From NCBI GenBank assembly GCA_022428005.1, contig JAKMDI010000015.1, forward strand, positions 1-35,985: a stretch of DNA of 35,985 nt, read 5' to 3'. The stretch is from Flavobacteriaceae bacterium. Its GTDB lineage: Bacteria; Bacteroidota; Bacteroidia; Flavobacteriales; Flavobacteriaceae. A model generated the notes under the pieces. It ran no database searches. It was given only the letters and a program-made list of their open reading frames with translations, and was not told the DNA's origin. A program made the translations under genes and the position numbers. Positions 7,932 to 14,821 of the stretch are shown one piece after another (within the stretch, counting starts at the first letter, position 1; each line of letters opens with the position of its first letter).

Positions 7932-8119
7932 TAGTTGTGAAATTTTTATATTGAGCGAGGGTGTGATAACCCCCTTGCTTTTGCTCCCAATACTTTTATT
8001 CCTTGGGCTTGGTAATGACTCAGGTTTATGGACAAAGCCCAAACCAAAAAACTTTTTAAAATTATAACTGCATTTTGTTATGGTCAAAAACTTTGGTCAG
8101 CCCCCTTTAAAAGGTTTCC
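7932..8119. other. Non-coding stretch next to the remnant
   Basis: A minus-strand frame runs on from the remnant toward 8087, but its translation shows no similarity to the intact homologue and reads as random. A TTTG at 8092-8095 could be the -33 element of the following promoter. Confidence 0.4.
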
Positions 8120-8127
8120 TATATTTG
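8120..8127 (+). promoter_or_regulatory. -7 promoter box (TATATTTG) of the VanZ-epimerase-DUF1611 operon
   Basis: Exact TAnnTTTG match 26 bases before the VanZ-like start, with a TTTG (8092-8095) 24 bases upstream as a possible -33 element. This is one of the best promoter candidates in the window. Confidence 0.55.
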
Positions 8128-8153
8128 AAGAATTAAAACATCCCTAATCTTAG

Positions 8154-8549
8154 ATGAAAAAATATTTTTGGTCCTTGTTTTCGTTTTTTTGGACAGCTGT
8201 GATTTTATATTTAAGTTTTTTTAAACCCATTTCCACATATGGATCTACACCTTGGTTTGATCACCAGGACAAAGTGGGTCATTTTGTTTTTTACGGCGTT
8301 TTATGTCTGTCATTGATCAAGACTTTTTCTCAAGAAATAATTATGGCCAACGCCCTGAGGAATGGCGTCTTAATGGCTTTCTTTTTTGGTGTTTGGATAG
8401 AATTGGCGCAGCATTATTTTACAACAGACCGCGACGGAGATTTTATGGACGCATTGGCCAACGGTATGGGGGCTGTGGTGGTGGGTTTGCTGATTAAAAG
8501 ATTTCCAAAATATTTTTTATACTTTCAAAGGAATCGTCATGGAAATTAA
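8154..8549 (+). CDS. VanZ-like small membrane protein
   Basis: A 131-residue integral membrane protein with about four helices. The family pattern is clear: an N-terminal helix (FFWTAVILYLSFF), then DKVGHFVFYGVLCLSL, FFGVWIELAQHYFTTDRDGDFMDALANG and a last helix. VanZ in enterococci confers low-level teicoplanin resistance, but most VanZ-like proteins have no assigned role. The last 11 bases overlap the next gene, so it belongs to the same operon as the epimerase and the DUF1611 protein, which may hint at a role near cell-wall peptides. That link is inference. Confidence 0.85.
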   Translation: MKKYFWSLFSFFWTAVILYLSFFKPISTYGSTPWFDHQDKVGHFVFYGVLCLSLIKTFSQEIIMANALRNGVLMAFFFGVWIELAQHYFTTDRDGDFMDALANGMGAVVVGLLIKRFPKYFLYFQRNRHGN

Positions 8550-9588
8550 TTTTCACAAAGTACCACTCAAAAAAAGATTTCCTTTGGCCATCAGCAGGGG
8601 GGTAAAAGGGGATTCTTACAACCTGTTTTTGTCCTACAAAAAAGAGGGGTTTACAGGATGGGGAGAGGGTGCCCCAGGAAAAAGTGAACGCGCTACTACA
8701 GTAGAAGAAATCCAAAACCAATTGACTATATTTATAGAGACTGGTATAGCTGCGCTTTCTCCAGAAAAACTCAACCTCAGGGCCAAAGAAATGAATATTT
8801 CTCCTTGTGCGTATGCGGCATTTGATATTGCGTTTTGGGATTGGAAAGCCAAAAAAGCAGGTTTGCCTCTACACCAGTTACTAAAAATACCAACCCCCAC
8901 CGTCCCAACATCCCTCACGCTGGGGATTATTCCTCCCGAGCAAGTCAAGGATAGAATTACGCTCTTATTGGAAAAAACTACTGCCAAAGCCCTAAAAGTC
9001 AAGTTGGGTGCTCCCGAGGGGATTGAAGCCGATCAAGAAATGTTTGTCAAAGTGCTGGAAAGTACCCAAAAGTACAACGTCAAAATCAGGGTAGATGCCA
9101 ACGGAGGATGGAGCACAGAAGCGGCCCTATTCATGATGCGGTGGTTGGCGGACCGCGGTGTAGATTACATTGAACAACCCTTAGAGGAAGGACAGGAATC
9201 CGAACTAAAATACCTTTACAAAAATCGTCCGCTTCCCCTCTATATTGATGAATCTTGTCGTTTTGCTGAGGATGTAGGGAAATGGGCCGATTGTATTGAC
9301 GGCGTTAACATGAAACTAATGAAGTGCGGGGGCATCACCGAAGCCCTTCAGATCATCAAAAACGCGAAAAAATATGGACTTAAAACCATGATAGGGTGCA
9401 TGAGTGAGTCCTCTGTTTCAATTGCCGCAGCGGCTTCCCTTTCTGGCGCCATAGATCAAATTGATTTAGACGCGCACTACAACCTGGCCCCCGACCCATC
9501 AACTGGCGCACAATTGGTTGACGGCATCACCCTTCCTGATATTAAGCCCGGACATGGGGGCACACTAAAACCAGAATATTATGCTTAA
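8539..9588 (+). CDS. Dipeptide epimerase / N-acyl amino acid racemase-like enolase superfamily enzyme
   Basis: A 349-residue member of the mandelate racemase subgroup of the enolase superfamily. The first catalytic Lys pair is in ALKVKLG (Lys153, Lys155). Metal ligands are Asp186 (RVDANGG), Glu212 (YIEQPL) and Asp237 (YIDESC). The opposite base is Lys259 or Lys262 in GVNMKLMKCGG. A DLD motif at 309-311 (IDLDAHYN) matches the DxD that binds the substrate ammonium in L-Ala-D/L-Glu epimerases. That supports dipeptide epimerisation during murein peptide recycling. The DUF1611 gene overlapping its 3' end by 8 bases instead recalls the DgcA-DgcN pair, in which the racemase acts on N-acetyl-glutamate. 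I cannot decide between the two from sequence alone. Confidence 0.85.
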   Translation: MEINFHKVPLKKRFPLAISRGVKGDSYNLFLSYKKEGFTGWGEGAPGKSERATTVEEIQNQLTIFIETGIAALSPEKLNLRAKEMNISPCAYAAFDIAFWDWKAKKAGLPLHQLLKIPTPTVPTSLTLGIIPPEQVKDRITLLLEKTTAKALKVKLGAPEGIEADQEMFVKVLESTQKYNVKIRVDANGGWSTEAALFMMRWLADRGVDYIEQPLEEGQESELKYLYKNRPLPLYIDESCRFAEDVGKWADCIDGVNMKLMKCGGITEALQIIKNAKKYGLKTMIGCMSESSVSIAAAASLSGAIDQIDLDAHYNLAPDPSTGAQLVDGITLPDIKPGHGGTLKPEYYA

Positions 9589-10612
9589 ACCCCAGCAAAA
9601 GGTAGCGCTTTACATGGAGGGCTTTCTCCACAGCGATTATGGCAAAATGGGCTTGGGTGTTTTGCGCTATTTGCAAAACCCTATCGTCGGTATCATAGAT
9701 ACGGAGCATGCTGGAAGCAATATCAATAAAGAACACCCAATCGATCGGGATGTGCCTATATATAAAAACTTAGAGGAAGTTGTCGCTCAAGGAGCTGAAG
9801 TTTTACTATTAGGAATAGCGCCATCGGGTGGGAAAATTCCGGAAGCCTGGCTTTCCATTATTAACGATGCTTTGCGTAAAGGACTCTCAGTCATCAACGG
9901 ACTACACGATACCTTGGCCGACCGTTTTGGCGAACGAATCCAATCCCCCGATCAATGGATTTGGGACGTAAGAACACCCCAGTTTATCCCTGAAATTGCT
10001 ACGGGCCAAGCGATACGTCTCAACAACAAACGCTTGCTCATGATTGGTACAGACATGGCTTGTGGAAAAATGACTGCGGGTCTGGAAATATACAAATGGG
10101 CAAATCAAAATCACCGCGACGCAGCATTTGTTGCCACCGGTCAGATAGGAATCACCCTTATGGGTAGCGGTATTCCACTGGATGCCTACAAGGTAGACCA
10201 CGCCTGTGGTGCTGTTGAAAATATGGTGATGCAGCACCGTGATCGTTCTTTGATTATCATTGAAGGTCAGGGCGCTCTCCTCCATCCAGGAAGTACTGCA
10301 ACCCTCCCACTCATGCGGGGAAGTTGCCCCACACATATGGTCCTTTGTCACCGCGCTGACAAAAAAACCTTAAGAAACCCTGAATCCATTTCAATTCCCA
10401 ACCTTAAAAATTTAATTGCCTTAAATGAATCCCTGGCTTCAGCATGTGGAACCTACGGTAAACCCAAAGTGGTCGGACTGGCGCTAAATACCTCAAAATT
10501 ATCTGAAACTGAGGCCCTACATTATATCTCCCAATCGGAGCGAGAACTCAACCTTCCCGTCACAGATGTAATCCGTTTTGGAGTAGAAAAATTAGTCAAA
10601 CACTGGATGTAG
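9581..10612 (+). CDS. DUF1611 (DgcN-like) P-loop protein
   Basis: A 343-residue DUF1611 protein. The N-terminal half is a Rossmann-like domain (VLLLGIAPSGGKIP, LSVINGLHD). The C-terminal half begins with a P-loop GTDMACGKMT at residues 156-165, followed by ATGQIGITLMGSGIPLDAY and a HPGSTATLPLMRG segment. Members called DgcN are reported to N-acetylate D-glutamate, with the partner DgcA then racemising N-acetyl-D-glutamate. Here it overlaps the enolase-superfamily gene by 8 bases, so the two are almost certainly expressed as a unit. No signal peptide is seen, so it is cytoplasmic. Its stop touches the stop of the opposing ykuK-like gene. Confidence 0.85.
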   Translation: MLKPQQKVALYMEGFLHSDYGKMGLGVLRYLQNPIVGIIDTEHAGSNINKEHPIDRDVPIYKNLEEVVAQGAEVLLLGIAPSGGKIPEAWLSIINDALRKGLSVINGLHDTLADRFGERIQSPDQWIWDVRTPQFIPEIATGQAIRLNNKRLLMIGTDMACGKMTAGLEIYKWANQNHRDAAFVATGQIGITLMGSGIPLDAYKVDHACGAVENMVMQHRDRSLIIIEGQGALLHPGSTATLPLMRGSCPTHMVLCHRADKKTLRNPESISIPNLKNLIALNESLASACGTYGKPKVVGLALNTSKLSETEALHYISQSERELNLPVTDVIRFGVEKLVKHWM

Positions 10613-11062
10613 TTATTTACAGTGATAATCTGCCGCTCTGGTTGCAATTTGATTGTCTGGCTTTACATTTACTTTATATCCCAAAGAGTTCGCCCACCCG
10701 CGGGTAGCGGAAATAAGTTTAAACGAGCTAAAACTTTCATCGCTATTGTAGTCCATGTCAATTTCCACCCTGACACTCACCTGGTGGGTTAGCCACTCTG
10801 CGACATCTATACTCATTTCCGCCTCTTTCCACAGCCGAGTCCACATATCCGTAATCAATGATTCTACCTTTTTGGATAGTATGTAATGTACTCCCCTGCT
10901 GCCAAAGCGGTAGGCAATAACGGTTGCGTATTTAGAAGATTTTCCTACGTTTTGGGAATCGGAACCGATATGAATCTGGACAGTAGGGTGATTTTTTAGA
11001 ATACCCAGCGTGTGCTGAATAGGATCTACTCTGTTGCCCTTGATGTCTTTGAAAATCCTCAT
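10613..11062 (-). CDS. YkuK-like DUF458 ribonuclease H-like protein
   Basis: A 149-residue protein of the DUF458/YkuK family, thought to share the ribonuclease H fold. IHIGSDSQNVGKSSKYATVI carries the first acidic residue (Asp35) on strand 1, and VRVEIDMDYN supplies another acidic cluster near residue 100. The C-terminus holds KLISATRGWANSLGY and a KPDNQIATRAADYHCK tail. The biochemical role is unproven. It is convergent with the DUF1611 gene with no spacer and divergent from the ABA4-like gene across 60 bases. Confidence 0.85.
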   Translation of the reverse strand: MRIFKDIKGNRVDPIQHTLGILKNHPTVQIHIGSDSQNVGKSSKYATVIAYRFGSRGVHYILSKKVESLITDMWTRLWKEAEMSIDVAEWLTHQVSVRVEIDMDYNSDESFSSFKLISATRGWANSLGYKVNVKPDNQIATRAADYHCK

Positions 11063-11122
11063 AAATAAATCCCTAAGATAGGGAAGCCATTTAAAAAATG
11101 GTTTTAATTTTGGGTTAAGAAT
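11063..11122. promoter_or_regulatory. Divergent promoter region with two dyads
   Basis: Only 60 bases separate the divergent ykuK-like and ABA4-like genes. It holds TCCCTA-AGA-TAGGGA (11070-11084), CCATTT-AAA-AAATGG (11087-11101) and an exact TAnnTTTG box, TAATTTTG, at 11105-11112 on the plus strand. The box ends 10 bases before the ATG, so the leader of the ABA4-like mRNA would be very short. Confidence 0.45.
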
Positions 11123-11551
11123 ATGCTTTACGAAACTATTTTTAACATTTTCAACTCAGGTATTTTACTTTTTTGGATGCTGCTCTTGTTTTTTCCAAAG
11201 CAGTCAATCACCCAAAAAGTTATAGCCTATCCTTGGGTTCCTTTGGTTATTGCTTTTGGATATATTTATTTTATGGGGATGACTTCTGGAACTTTTTCTG
11301 CTGATTTTACCTCCCTCAACGGATTGACGAAAATGTTCCAAAACGCTAACCCTCAGGGGGTAGCCGCGGGTTGGTTGCATTATTTGGCTTTCGATTTTTG
11401 GGTCGGTTGTTGGATGCTCAAAAACAGTCAGGAGAAAGGCGTAAAACATTTATGGATGTTGGTACCGATGTTATTTACCTTTATGTTGGGTCCTGTTGGA
11501 ATTATAATCTATACCTTGGTTTTATTGCTTCAGGGGAAACTAAAATTTTAG
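11123..11551 (+). CDS. ABA4-like (DUF4281) membrane protein
   Basis: A 142-residue protein with four predicted membrane helices. The pattern KVIAYPWVPLVIAFGYIYFM, then LTKMFQNANPQGVAAGWLHYLAFDFWVGCWM, and a final helix with MLGPVG matches the ABA4-like family. Plant ABA4 is needed for neoxanthin formation from violaxanthin, and bacterial relatives occur in carotenoid-making flavobacteria. No carotenoid genes are in this window, so a pigment role is only a guess from the family. It is followed after 4 bases by a tiny membrane protein gene. Confidence 0.8.
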   Translation: MLYETIFNIFNSGILLFWMLLLFFPKQSITQKVIAYPWVPLVIAFGYIYFMGMTSGTFSADFTSLNGLTKMFQNANPQGVAAGWLHYLAFDFWVGCWMLKNSQEKGVKHLWMLVPMLFTFMLGPVGIIIYTLVLLLQGKLKF

Positions 11552-11555
11552 TCAA

Positions 11556-11756
11556 ATGACGACCTCTTTTATCTTATTTTCATTAGCAATGGGCGTTGCC
11601 ACAGGTGCTTTGGGGAGCTATATTGCAGAGAAAAAAGGTAGGGCCCACCGCTTTGGTTTTGTCATTGGCTTTCTGTTTGGTCTGGTCGGGGTGCTGGGCT
11701 TACTGCTGATTCCTAAAAAACCCAAAAGTGATGAAACCAACGACTCTTTAAAATAA
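11556..11756 (+). CDS. Small two-helix membrane protein
   Basis: A 66-residue protein with two hydrophobic segments: FILFSLAMGVATGALGSYIA, then a basic turn (EKKGRAHR), then a Gly-rich second helix FGFVIGFLFGLVGVLGLLL and a charged tail (PKKPKSDETNDSLK). The layout is common in short superinfection- or stress-type membrane peptides, but I recognise no family. Its start lies 4 bases after the ABA4-like stop, so the two likely share a transcript. Its last 9 bases overlap the opposite-strand gene at 11748-11978. Confidence 0.65.
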   Translation: MTTSFILFSLAMGVATGALGSYIAEKKGRAHRFGFVIGFLFGLVGVLGLLLIPKKPKSDETNDSLK

Positions 11757-11978
11757 AAATCTCCATAGCAGACTCCCCAGTTTGGCACTTCCGCCCAGGG
11801 CCAGCGGATAGAGAACAAAAAGCCATAATCCATCTTTAAAAGTTAATGTAGCACCACTGCCCAATTCCTGAAGAAAACTGTACCATGTTTTTAATCCCAT
11901 TTGCGAAGCCAAGAAATTCGCAAAAATGGCGAAGATCAGAATCGTAAACCCAATCAAATAAATTTTAATCCATTCCAT
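11748..11978 (-). CDS. Small membrane protein, flavobacterial type
   Basis: A 76-residue protein with two hydrophobic helices: MEWIKIYLIGFTILIFAIFA at the N-terminus and GLWLFVLYPLALGGSAKLG near the C-terminus, with a hydrophilic middle (KTWYSFLQEL). I recall similar short proteins beginning MEW-K-Y-IGF in Flavobacteriaceae, all of unknown function. The ATG at 11976-11978 is clear. It is convergent with, and overlaps by 9 bases, the preceding gene. Confidence 0.65.
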   Translation of the reverse strand: MEWIKIYLIGFTILIFAIFANFLASQMGLKTWYSFLQELGSGATLTFKDGLWLFVLYPLALGGSAKLGSLLWRFLF

Positions 11979-12008
11979 TTTTTCAGTTATTTTGTTTTAA
12001 GTTTCACA

Positions 12009-12173
12009 ATGAAATATAAAAAAGTCATTCTACTGCTATTGATACTCCTCGCGTTGGGCTGTTTTTATGTGGTCTACCTAATGTATTCAAAACTCTCTTT
12101 TATTGACACGCCCTACCTTTATGGTGGATTATTCTTCTTGGTATTGGCTGTTTTTCTGTCCTTCAAGAAATAG
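12009..12173 (+). CDS. Tiny two-helix membrane protein
   Basis: A 54-residue protein starting MKYKKVILLLLILLALGCFY with a second helix LYGGLFFLVLAVFLSFKK. The reading frame stays open upstream to 11901, but that extension lies antisense to the neighbouring gene and is polar, so I choose ATG 12009, which begins exactly at the basic-hydrophobic boundary. A TATTTTG sequence about 20 bases upstream resembles a -7 box. No family recognised. It ends 2 bases before the stop of the opposing gene. Confidence 0.5.
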   Translation: MKYKKVILLLLILLALGCFYVVYLMYSKLSFIDTPYLYGGLFFLVLAVFLSFKK

Positions 12174-12175
12174 TC

Positions 12176-12895
12176 CTACTCTTTTATCAGTATGTATGTC
12201 GCTCGCACCCCTGTCGCTAAGTTCCATTGATTAGACGCGGTCATTTCCCCATTTTCGTCGTATACCCTCACTTCAGCAGTGTTGGGGCCAGAGGTCCCCT
12301 GATTCAAGGCTACAAAATCAATTTTATTAAACCCTGGTACCAGGGCAATGGTCAACCCAACAAAACGCTCAACCAACAGCACATTGGGCTGAATGACTTG
12401 GTCATTGTGTAGAATTCTTACACGATCTCCATCGGGGTATTCATGATCTCTAAAAATAATTCGGGCTTTGTCACCATCGATTCTGTAATCCCCCATATAT
12501 TGATTGGTCCTGAATTTGTTGGGATCTTTCCCTTCTTCGGCACCTTTGCCTTTTAGTTTTGACAAATAGAAGTCTCCAGGGTCGAGAAATTTTTCCTGCT
12601 CTTCCATATTTATTGACGGACCTTCTTTATTGAGGCTGGGGTCTGTTATGTCTAAAGGTTTTTTTAAAAAATCCCCACTTAAATAGGGGCTTTGCTCGGT
12701 TTCTGGTGAAAAAAGCGGGCTTGAACTGCGGTCATCATAGGTGGGAAAACGGAGCGAAGGACTGTTGTTTTCTACTTGAGAAAAACAAAACTGATGGCCC
12801 AAAAAAAATATCGAAATGACCCCATATAAAGGGGCGAAAAAGCCTCTCGAAAATGGGGACAAAAGATGCCCAATAATGAAATTTAGAGCAACCAT
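12176..12895 (-). CDS. Conserved flavobacterial secreted protein
   Basis: A 239-residue protein with an N-terminal hydrophobic signal segment (YGVISIFFLGHQFCFSQ). A low-complexity, Ser/Pro-rich linker occupies about residues 40-110. The C-terminal domain (about 130-239) contains GDYRIDGDKARIIFRDHEYP, DGDRVRILHNDQVIQPN and FNKIDFVALNQGTSGPNTAE, ending NQWNLATGVRATYILIKE. I recognise this C-terminal domain as widespread in Flavobacteriia, without an assigned function. Its beta-rich look suggests an immunoglobulin-like or lectin-like fold, but that is inference. A TAGGTTTG promoter box lies on the minus strand at 12914-12921. Confidence 0.75.
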   Translation of the reverse strand: MVALNFIIGHLLSPFSRGFFAPLYGVISIFFLGHQFCFSQVENNSPSLRFPTYDDRSSSPLFSPETEQSPYLSGDFLKKPLDITDPSLNKEGPSINMEEQEKFLDPGDFYLSKLKGKGAEEGKDPNKFRTNQYMGDYRIDGDKARIIFRDHEYPDGDRVRILHNDQVIQPNVLLVERFVGLTIALVPGFNKIDFVALNQGTSGPNTAEVRVYDENGEMTASNQWNLATGVRATYILIKE

Positions 12896-12913
12896 TAAAG
12901 CAATTTATACATA

Positions 12914-12921
12914 CAAACCTA
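12914..12921 (-). promoter_or_regulatory. -7 promoter box (TAGGTTTG) of the conserved secreted protein gene
   Basis: Exact TAnnTTTG match on the minus strand, 18 bases upstream of the start at 12895. No clear -33 element. Confidence 0.45.
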
Positions 12922-13009
12922 TTTAAAAATACAGAACTATGGGATTGTTTAACAATATTTTATCAAGTTTATATAATAATGGTTATTTTGTGAATTAAAA
13001 ACACCAACA

Positions 13010-14821
13010 ATGGAACTACTGGGAGTAGATTGGGCCATCATCATCAGCTTTTTTTCGATTTCTCTTTTTATCGGTATTTGGGTATCCAAAAAGGCGGGTT
13101 CTTCGAGTAGCGAATTTTTCCTTTCAGGACGAAATATGCCCTGGTGGTTGCTCGGGGTTTCCATGGTCGCGACAACTTTTTCTACCGACACTCCCAATCT
13201 GGTGACCGACATTGTCCGGAACAATGGGGTCTCTGGAAATTGGGTTTGGTGGGCCTTTCTGGTTACGGGACTGCTCACCGTTTTTGTTTATGCTAAGTTA
13301 TGGCGTAAATCTAATGTCAAAACCGATATAGAGTTTTATGAATTTAGGTATGGAGGAAAACCCGCTGGCTTTCTCAGGAAATTCAGGGCCCTCTATTTGG
13401 GGATTCTTTTCAACGTCATTACCATGTCTTCGGTTACCTTGGCGGCCATAAAAATTGGGGGGATCATGTTGGGGTTAGAACCTTGGCAAACGGTGATTAG
13501 TGCGGGACTGGTTACGGTTGCTTTCAGCACATTAGGGGGGTTTCGGGGCGTGCTCTACACAGATCTGCTGCTTTTTGTGGTGGCCATGGTGGGTTCCATT
13601 GGCGCTGCCTATTATTTAGTAAATCTTCCTGAAGTGGGCGGCATGACCGCATTGCTGAATCATGAAAATGTGAGTGATAAATTGTCGATTCTACCTGATT
13701 TTTCTGATACAGAAGCCGTAATAACTTTAATGATTATTCCACTGGCAGTTCAGTGGTGGAGCTCTTGGTATCCTGGGGCTGAACCCGGCGGTGGTGGCTA
13801 TATCGCCCAACGAATGTTGGCCTCCAAAGACGAAAACCATGCCATAGGAGCGACTTTTTTCTTTAATATTATGCACTATGCTCTCAGGCCTTGGCCCTGG
13901 ATATTAGTGGCGCTGGCTTCTTTGGTTATTTTCCCTGATCTCGCCAGTATAAAAGCAGCTTTTCCAAATATCGCTGATGATAAATTGGGGCACGACTTGG
14001 CCTACTCGGCCATGCTTGTCAAACTACCACCAGGATTGATTGGCTTGGTTTTGGCTTCTTTAATTGCAGCCTATATGAGTACCATTTCTACCCAGCTTAA
14101 CTGGGGGTCTTCTTATCTCGTCTACGATTTTTATCAAAATCAAATCAACCCCCAAGCCTCTGAAAAAAGGTTGGTCGCAGTGGGCAGAATTTCTACCGTT
14201 GGCCTGATGATTTTGAGTGCTGTATTGGCGCTTCTTTTACAGAGTGCTCTCCAAATTTTTGATATACTACTCACTTTTGGAGCAGGAACGGGTCTTATTT
14301 TTATATTGAGATGGTTTTGGTGGAGGATCAATGCGTGGAGTGAGATTTCTGCAATGTTTGTTTCAGGGATATTGTCTATTTTGTTGAAAACCACACCCCT
14401 TGGAGATTATTTTTTTGGAGCTGAAATAGGGCTGCTTCCCGCATGGTCAGAATACCTTTTTGTGGTGGCTTTTACCTCCGTCGTTTGGATCAGTGTAACC
14501 TACCTGACCCCAGCAGAGAACAAAGCTGTTTTGAGGTCTTTCTATAAAAAAATTCAACCGGGTGGTCCTGGGTGGAAAAAGGTAGTGGATGAGGCTGCAT
14601 CAGAAAAAATAACCATCACAGACGCGACTAAAGGATGGAGTGTTCCTTCAGGAATCACCGCGATGTTGTTGGGATGTGGCATGATCTATGGCGCCATGTT
14701 TGCCACTGGTTATTGGATTTACGGACAATATACCCGAGCGGGAATAATCACTTTTATTTCACTGATTTTCGCAGTGCTATTGATTCGTACGTGGAAGAAA
14801 GTCAGGGTTCAAGTGTTGTAG
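13010..14821 (+). CDS. Sodium:solute symporter (SSS family)
   Basis: A 603-residue membrane transporter with about 14-15 helices. Family features are SSEFFLSGRNMPWWLLGVSM (the loop and start of helix 2), VATTFSTDTPN, and the signature STLGGFRGVLYTDLLLF. The length is above the 500-550 usual for the family because of a longer C-terminal part with an extra helix. SSS proteins couple sodium entry to uptake of sugars, polyols or carboxylates. The substrate cannot be read, but a sugar-type compound would suit the neighbouring glycan genes. It abuts the opposing CNT transporter gene stop to stop. A TATTTTG about 20 bases upstream is a near match to the -7 box. Confidence 0.9.
   Translation: MELLGVDWAIIISFFSISLFIGIWVSKKAGSSSSEFFLSGRNMPWWLLGVSMVATTFSTDTPNLVTDIVRNNGVSGNWVWWAFLVTGLLTVFVYAKLWRKSNVKTDIEFYEFRYGGKPAGFLRKFRALYLGILFNVITMSSVTLAAIKIGGIMLGLEPWQTVISAGLVTVAFSTLGGFRGVLYTDLLLFVVAMVGSIGAAYYLVNLPEVGGMTALLNHENVSDKLSILPDFSDTEAVITLMIIPLAVQWWSSWYPGAEPGGGGYIAQRMLASKDENHAIGATFFFNIMHYALRPWPWILVALASLVIFPDLASIKAAFPNIADDKLGHDLAYSAMLVKLPPGLIGLVLASLIAAYMSTISTQLNWGSSYLVYDFYQNQINPQASEKRLVAVGRISTVGLMILSAVLALLLQSALQIFDILLTFGAGTGLIFILRWFWWRINAWSEISAMFVSGILSILLKTTPLGDYFFGAEIGLLPAWSEYLFVVAFTSVVWISVTYLTPAENKAVLRSFYKKIQPGGPGWKKVVDEAASEKITITDATKGWSVPSGITAMLLGCGMIYGAMFATGYWIYGQYTRAGIITFISLIFAVLLIRTWKKVRVQVL

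Noticed and set aside
7932-8087. Upstream extension of the minus-strand remnant as a new 99-residue gene
   Set aside because: Only the C-terminal half of that frame is homologous to anything; the front reads as random.
9902-10351. 149-codon minus-strand frame inside the DUF1611 gene
   Set aside because: Antisense shadow of a clear P-loop family gene; the product has no protein-like pattern.
12942-12999. 18-codon ATG frame before the SSS symporter
   Set aside because: Too short and without protein-like features; probably leader or promoter sequence.
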